DNA of 8,887 nucleotides from Proteobacteria bacterium UBA652 (GTDB lineage Bacteria; Pseudomonadota; Gammaproteobacteria; Nitrosococcales; Methylophagaceae), in contig DBOG01000057.1 of assembly GCA_002299915.1 (NCBI GenBank), positions 1 to 8,887 of the forward strand. The letters run 5' to 3'. Below, one piece after another: positions 5,622 through 8,887 of this stretch. The notes beneath the pieces were generated by a model. That model saw only the letters and a list, made by a program, of their open reading frames with translations. It was not told the origin of the DNA and searched no databases. A program made the translations under genes and the position numbers. Every line of letters begins with the position of its first letter. The first letter of the stretch is position 1.

Positions 5622-7463
5622 CTATTTTTGAATCAGATATTCTGGAGAAAGGGCTATCAATGTGAGCATATCTTTTACTTTTGCAGCAAGCCCAGCATCC
5701 CCAGCAGGGAAAGTATTATTAGCGAGATGTTCTAATAATATTGTTCGCATGGCAGCAGACATATTACCGCTTAGCAACAGTGAATCAAGATGGTCAAGTA
5801 GCCGGTCTGGATTATTTGCCAATGCTTTCTCCCGATCTAATTGCAACGTCGTATCGCTACCAGCTCTATCACTGCGATGAATTTCAAAACTAATTTCATT
5901 CGCCAAATCTACAATTGTATTGGCGGCGACTATCTGGAATTCAGGCGCGACAAGGCTGGCATTTTTAACTGGCCCAGGCGGATCATAGTCAGGTAAAAAG
6001 AAATTGAACACAGAGGGAGAACGCAGTATCTCTTGGCCAAAAGGACGTTCGCCATTGGAAGATCCCACCCTCATTTTATGATAGAGCATATAAGGGCCTC
6101 GTCCACAGGATGCTTCACGCGTGGCGGGGATTACATTGAAGGCACGTCGCAAATGACTTAACCGCAGCATAGGTTCACGTAACTTCCCATAGTGAGGAAT
6201 AGTTAAATGGCCAGTACGTGCTTCTTGGTCAAGCAGGATAGCCTTGATTACCGATTTTAAATCACCTCGCGTGCCTACGCCATTATTATTAAAAACTTGA
6301 GCAACACGGCGTACATAAGCGGGGCTTGGATTGCTCGTCACCAGCCGCTGGATTAATTGTTTGCTGATGAAAGGGCCAACATTAGGATGGTTGAAAACAT
6401 TGTCGAGTGCCTGCCTGAAATCCTGCCACGCAGTTTGCCCTGCAGGTAGCACGGTCCCATTTAGCAATTGTTTCGTATTTGTATTATCGTGGTGCACTTC
6501 CCAAGGGAGCATTGGCCTTGTTGTATCACCACTACGTCTTCTAAAGTACCAAGAGTCTGCATTGGCAAAGTTCCAGCCCGTAAAAACTTTTGCAAAACCT
6601 TTGATCACATCTTGATCGTAGCTTGGTATCGGTTCTCCATTGGATAGTTTGGGTGAGCCATCAAGATTTAATTCAACCAGGCCGATTGAGAATAGCTGCA
6701 GTAATTCACGCGCATAATTTTCATCAGGCCGGCTAGATTTTTTACTCTGAAGCATATTCAAATATAGCCCCATCATAGGGTGGCGGCTGACTTCTTCTAG
6801 TAAGGTTCGGTAATTACCAAAAGCATTCGTGGCCAACATGTCGTAGTAATCAGCCAAGCCAAAAGAGCGCCCAAAGAGGCTTGCGCCAGAGACAACAAAA
6901 ATTTCACTTAAGGCGAATGCAACACGCTGGCGGAGCTGATCATCTCCAGTAATAGCGGTTTCCCACCAAGCATTGATACGGTATGTCTCAGCACTAAGAT
7001 CAAGATCAAGATCGCTACTAGTAGGCCGGCTAGCATATAAAACCCCTGATTTTTTGGGGCATGATTTTAACCATAATACCTCTGTAGCCGCTAATTGGTT
7101 TGATGATGCAGGGGTTGAAAACTGTTGAGATAACCATGCTTCATAGCTACCAATAGTGATAAGTTGATTAATATCGCTAACCGTTGGACCAAAGGTACTT
7201 TGGGTTAAGAACCGTGCTGCATCAGCGTGAGAAACACCTGATAAGACAATGTTGATAAGACATACGACATCAACAATATCAACCCCAGCAGGTAGGGTAC
7301 AGTCAGCGACAGGCCGTGCAGTACCGGGATTAAGCACCATATTAATAGTGGAAACTACATCACCGATATTAACAGTATTGTCGCCATTAACATCATTCGG
7401 TGCCGCATAACTGACATTGAGCACACTAAAAAGGGTAAAAAGTAACAATATAAAATGTTTCAT
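5622..7463 (-). CDS. Secreted DUF1800 family protein with N-terminal dockerin-like module (copy A)
   Basis: A 613-aa exported protein and the first gene of the block. Residues 1-20 are a Sec signal peptide ending in SYA. Two dockerin-like repeats follow: 24-44 with loop DVNGDNTVNIGD, and 54-74 with the degenerate loop DCTLPAGVDIVD carrying C55 and C68. The DUF1800 domain runs from about 79 to the end, with LRQRVAFALSE (177-187), RPDENYARELLQLFSIG (245-261), FTGWNFAN (294-301), FISKQLIQRLV (365-375), LREPMLRLSHLRR (428-440), PSVFNFFLPDY (483-493) and the terminal SPEYLIQK. Exactly four cysteines are present (55, 68, 135, 453), matching the four of copy B. ATG 7463 is supported by GGAG at 7470-7473, 6 nt upstream. 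It is 156 nt downstream of uppP on the same strand, so it probably has its own promoter. The family call is firm; the function is unknown. Confidence 0.92.
   Translation of the reverse strand: MKHFILLLFTLFSVLNVSYAAPNDVNGDNTVNIGDVVSTINMVLNPGTARPVADCTLPAGVDIVDVVCLINIVLSGVSHADAARFLTQSTFGPTVSDINQLITIGSYEAWLSQQFSTPASSNQLAATEVLWLKSCPKKSGVLYASRPTSSDLDLDLSAETYRINAWWETAITGDDQLRQRVAFALSEIFVVSGASLFGRSFGLADYYDMLATNAFGNYRTLLEEVSRHPMMGLYLNMLQSKKSSRPDENYARELLQLFSIGLVELNLDGSPKLSNGEPIPSYDQDVIKGFAKVFTGWNFANADSWYFRRRSGDTTRPMLPWEVHHDNTNTKQLLNGTVLPAGQTAWQDFRQALDNVFNHPNVGPFISKQLIQRLVTSNPSPAYVRRVAQVFNNNGVGTRGDLKSVIKAILLDQEARTGHLTIPHYGKLREPMLRLSHLRRAFNVIPATREASCGRGPYMLYHKMRVGSSNGERPFGQEILRSPSVFNFFLPDYDPPGPVKNASLVAPEFQIVAANTIVDLANEISFEIHRSDRAGSDTTLQLDREKALANNPDRLLDHLDSLLLSGNMSAAMRTILLEHLANNTFPAGDAGLAAKVKDMLTLIALSPEYLIQK
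7242..7394 (-). other. Dockerin-like calcium-binding repeat pair in DUF1800 copy A
   Basis: Encodes residues 24-74 of copy A. Repeat 1 (7332-7394) has Asp/Asn at loop positions 1, 3, 5, 9 and 12. Repeat 2 (7242-7304) keeps positions 1, 9 and 12 but has Thr and Pro at 3 and 5, exactly as in copy B. Each loop is followed by the hydrophobic helix INMVLN or INIVL typical of this module. Confidence 0.7.
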
Positions 7464-7526
7464 TTAGATCTCCAGCTCTATGATTGTTTTATCTAAAATT
7501 AAAAAATAACAGGTGTTTAGTATATT

Positions 7527-7547
7527 AATTCGCTACAGTAGCAAATT
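7527..7547. repeat. 21-bp near-perfect palindrome before DUF1800 copy A
   Basis: On the plus strand the arms AATTCGCTAC and GTAGCAAATT flank a single central A, with one mismatch between the arms. It lies in the 156-nt gap between uppP and DUF1800 copy A, about 64 nt before the start codon. There is no T-run after it in either direction, so a terminator is unlikely. The size and symmetry fit an operator for a dimeric regulator. On the minus strand a possible -10 (TATACT) follows directly, but a TTGCTA -35 would be only 14 nt away. Confidence 0.45.
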
Positions 7548-7619
7548 TATACATAATAAGTTATATTTTTAACCTTTAAATGTAGCTTAACATAGTTGAA
7601 TAGCTATAATTTCCTGTTT

Positions 7620-8417
7620 TTATAGCAGTAAAAATAGCAAGCCAGCGCCAAGCAGTAGACGATAAACTACAAATGGCCACATCCCAATTTTATCAATCAA
7701 CTTAAGGAATAGCTGAATGCAGAGATAGGCACTGATGGCGGAGAAGAGGATGCCGAGTAATAAGGCATTCCAGTCTACGGCGATGTTGCTTAAAATGAGT
7801 TCTCTGACTTTGAGGCAGCCAGGTAAAAAAATGGCGGGGATGGACAGCAGGAAGGAAAAACGGGCAGCAGCGGGACGGGTGAGGCCGAGCAAGAGTGCTG
7901 CGGTGATGGTGATGCCGCTGCGAGAGGTGCCAGGAATGAGGGCAATGGCTTGGGCGCAACCGATGAACAGGATATCAAACCAGCTGAGGTTGGATTCTGT
8001 GCGTTGGCGTTTGCCACGCCAGTCGGCATAGCCTAATAATAAGCCAAAGAGAATGGTGGTGGTGGCAATCACCAGCGGGTCGCGTAAGTCAGTCTCTATA
8101 ATGTCTTTGAATGCGAGCCCAGCCAGCCCTACAGGAATTGTGCCCCATAATACGGCCCAAGCCAGCCGACTTTCACCCACTTGCTGGCCTTGCTTGATAC
8201 CTTGGAACCAATCTTGAAATAGCGTGCGTAAGGTCTGGCGGAAATAATAGACGACAGCGGAGAGCGTACCCACATGCACCGCCACATCAAATGCCAAGCC
8301 TTGATCTTGCCAACCTGCGATCAGCGGCAGTAGAATCAAATGAGCTGAGCTGGAAATAGGTAGGAACTCAGTGAGCCCTTGTAATAACGCCAGCGCGAGT
8401 ATGTGTAAGAAATCCAT
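7620..8417 (-). CDS. uppP: Undecaprenyl-diphosphatase UppP (BacA)
   Basis: A 265-aa integral membrane enzyme that removes one phosphate from undecaprenyl diphosphate, recycling the lipid carrier for peptidoglycan and other envelope glycans; overproduction of the family confers bacitracin resistance. The two family signatures are intact: QGLTEFLPISSSAH with Q13, E17 and H26, corresponding to the (E/Q)xxxE motif and conserved His, and PGTSRSGIT (162-170) with S165, R166 and T170 at the catalytic positions known from E. coli BacA. Several hydrophobic segments span the rest, and the length is normal for the family. ATG 8417 gives the expected short N terminus before the first helix; no clear Shine-Dalgarno precedes it. 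It is divergent from dld (112-nt gap) and is probably transcribed separately from the DUF1800 block, although no convincing terminator is visible after its stop. Confidence 0.96.
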   Translation of the reverse strand: MDFLHILALALLQGLTEFLPISSSAHLILLPLIAGWQDQGLAFDVAVHVGTLSAVVYYFRQTLRTLFQDWFQGIKQGQQVGESRLAWAVLWGTIPVGLAGLAFKDIIETDLRDPLVIATTTILFGLLLGYADWRGKRQRTESNLSWFDILFIGCAQAIALIPGTSRSGITITAALLLGLTRPAAARFSFLLSIPAIFLPGCLKVRELILSNIAVDWNALLLGILFSAISAYLCIQLFLKLIDKIGMWPFVVYRLLLGAGLLFLLL

Positions 8418-8447
8418 AAGGTCGACAATCTTTATTAATGTAAGCTT

Positions 8448-8453
8448 ATTATA
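8448..8453 (-). promoter_or_regulatory. Candidate -10 element for uppP
   Basis: On the minus strand this hexamer reads TATAAT, a perfect -10 match, about 30 nt before the uppP start codon. The bases 16-18 nt further upstream give no good -35 (CAATAT or ACAATA). It lies in the 112-nt divergent gap shared with dld. Confidence 0.4.
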
Positions 8454-8529
8454 TAGGCTTCATGATAAAATATTGTGCTAAGTTTTTATTAAAGTTAATA
8501 GGCACTTCGCCATCATACCGAGAAACAAA

Positions 8530-8887
8530 ATGTCTGAAAATGCTTTCCGAGCAAATTTAATGAGTGTGTTAACGGCGGTGGTTGGCAAGGCTTACACGCT
8601 GACTGACAGTACAAAAATTCAGCCCTATAGCAAAGGTTTTCGCTTTGGCTCGGGTGACGCAATGGCAGTGGTTAAACCCGCTACACTATTAGAGATGTGG
8701 CAAGTGTTACAAGCGTGCACAAAAGCAGATGTTGCCATTATTATGCAGGCAGCAAATACGGGTTTAACAGGTGGTTCAACACCTGATGGCAATGACTATG
8801 ATCGCCCAATTATTATTATAAACACCATGCGTATTAATCAAATTCAATTGATTGGTAATGCCCGCCAAATTGTTGGTTTGCCTGGCA
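8530..8887 (+). CDS. dld: Quinone-dependent D-lactate dehydrogenase Dld, N-terminal part (partial)
   Basis: The first 119 codons are present; the gene runs off the right edge. The peptide matches the start of E. coli Dld: a YSKGFRFGSGDAMAVVKP segment (33-50), LLEMWQVLQAC (53-63), then MQAANTGLTGGSTPDGNDYDR (72-92), which is the FAD-binding region of the FAD_binding_4 fold. Dld is a peripheral membrane flavoenzyme that oxidises D-lactate to pyruvate and reduces quinone; the E. coli protein is about 571 aa, so roughly a fifth is seen here. ATG 8530 is preceded by a weak GAGA site 6 nt upstream and aligns with the family start. A possible promoter (TTGTGC at 8473-8478, 17-nt spacer, weak -10) is only suggestive. 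With glcF at the other end, both flanks concern oxidation of 2-hydroxy acids by the respiratory chain. Confidence 0.93.
   Translation, partial: MSENAFRANLMSVLTAVVGKAYTLTDSTKIQPYSKGFRFGSGDAMAVVKPATLLEMWQVLQACTKADVAIIMQAANTGLTGGSTPDGNDYDRPIIIINTMRINQIQLIGNARQIVGLPG

Larger units (their letters stand above)
106..7463 (-). repeat. Tandem duplication of the DUF1800-DUF1501 gene pair with a third remnant
   Basis: Unit A is 4211-7463, unit B is 106-3423, and a remnant of a DUF1800 gene (3438-4016) lies between them. Gene order, strand, domain layout and motifs are the same in A and B. The proteins are diverged throughout, with differing linkers and many substitutions, which indicates an old duplication. 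The best-conserved nucleotide stretch encodes LRQRVAFALSE and its flanks (about 2852-2910, 3528-3590 and 6888-6950). Confidence 0.85.

Noticed and set aside
7590..7612. TAGCT...AGCTA inverted repeat just after uppP as a terminator
   Set aside because: The stem is only 5 bp with a long loop and no T-run follows on the minus strand; not convincing.
7702..8031. Three overlapping frames within uppP (7702-7959 and 7790-8029 minus, 7735-8031 plus)
   Set aside because: uppP is unambiguous with both catalytic motifs in its own frame; these are alternate-frame shadows rich in Pro/Ser/His.

Overview
The window looks like a gammaproteobacterial chromosome fragment of moderate, AT-leaning base composition. 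Three recognisable housekeeping genes frame it. The last 37 codons of glcF (glycolate oxidase iron-sulfur subunit) are at the left edge. A complete uppP/bacA (undecaprenyl-diphosphatase) and the first 119 codons of dld (quinone-dependent, FAD-containing D-lactate dehydrogenase) are at the right edge. The GlcF, UppP and Dld sequences resemble their Escherichia coli counterparts, which is the basis for the taxonomic guess; the genus cannot be told from this.

Everything between glcF and uppP (about 106-7463, all on the minus strand) is one block of envelope-directed genes of unknown function. In transcription order: a 613-aa dockerin-like/DUF1800 protein (7463-5622); a 465-aa Tat-exported DUF1501 protein (5608-4211); a 192-aa truncated dockerin-like/DUF1800 copy (4016-3438); a full 629-aa dockerin-like/DUF1800 protein (3423-1534); and a second, 474-aa DUF1501 protein (1530-106). 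The DUF1800-DUF1501 pair is therefore present twice in tandem, and the truncated copy suggests a third unit that was mostly lost. The copies are clearly homologous but well diverged, so the duplication is not recent.

The DUF1800 proteins carry Sec-type signal peptides followed by a short dockerin-like calcium-binding module at the mature N terminus. The DUF1501 proteins carry a twin-arginine signal, which suggests export in a folded, probably metal-loaded state. DUF1501 resembles the alkaline phosphatase/sulfatase-like hydrolases, and both copies keep several Asp/His-rich motifs. The tight spacing within each pair (13 nt and 3 nt) implies co-translation and a joint role outside the cytoplasm. 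The substrate is not evident from the sequence.

No rRNA, tRNA, CRISPR array, complete insertion sequence or phage gene was seen. Non-coding gaps are short: 3, 13, 14, 112, 156 and 194 nt. They contain a near-perfect palindrome, a 9-nt direct repeat at the truncation scar, a few weak promoter candidates and one doubtful small ORF.
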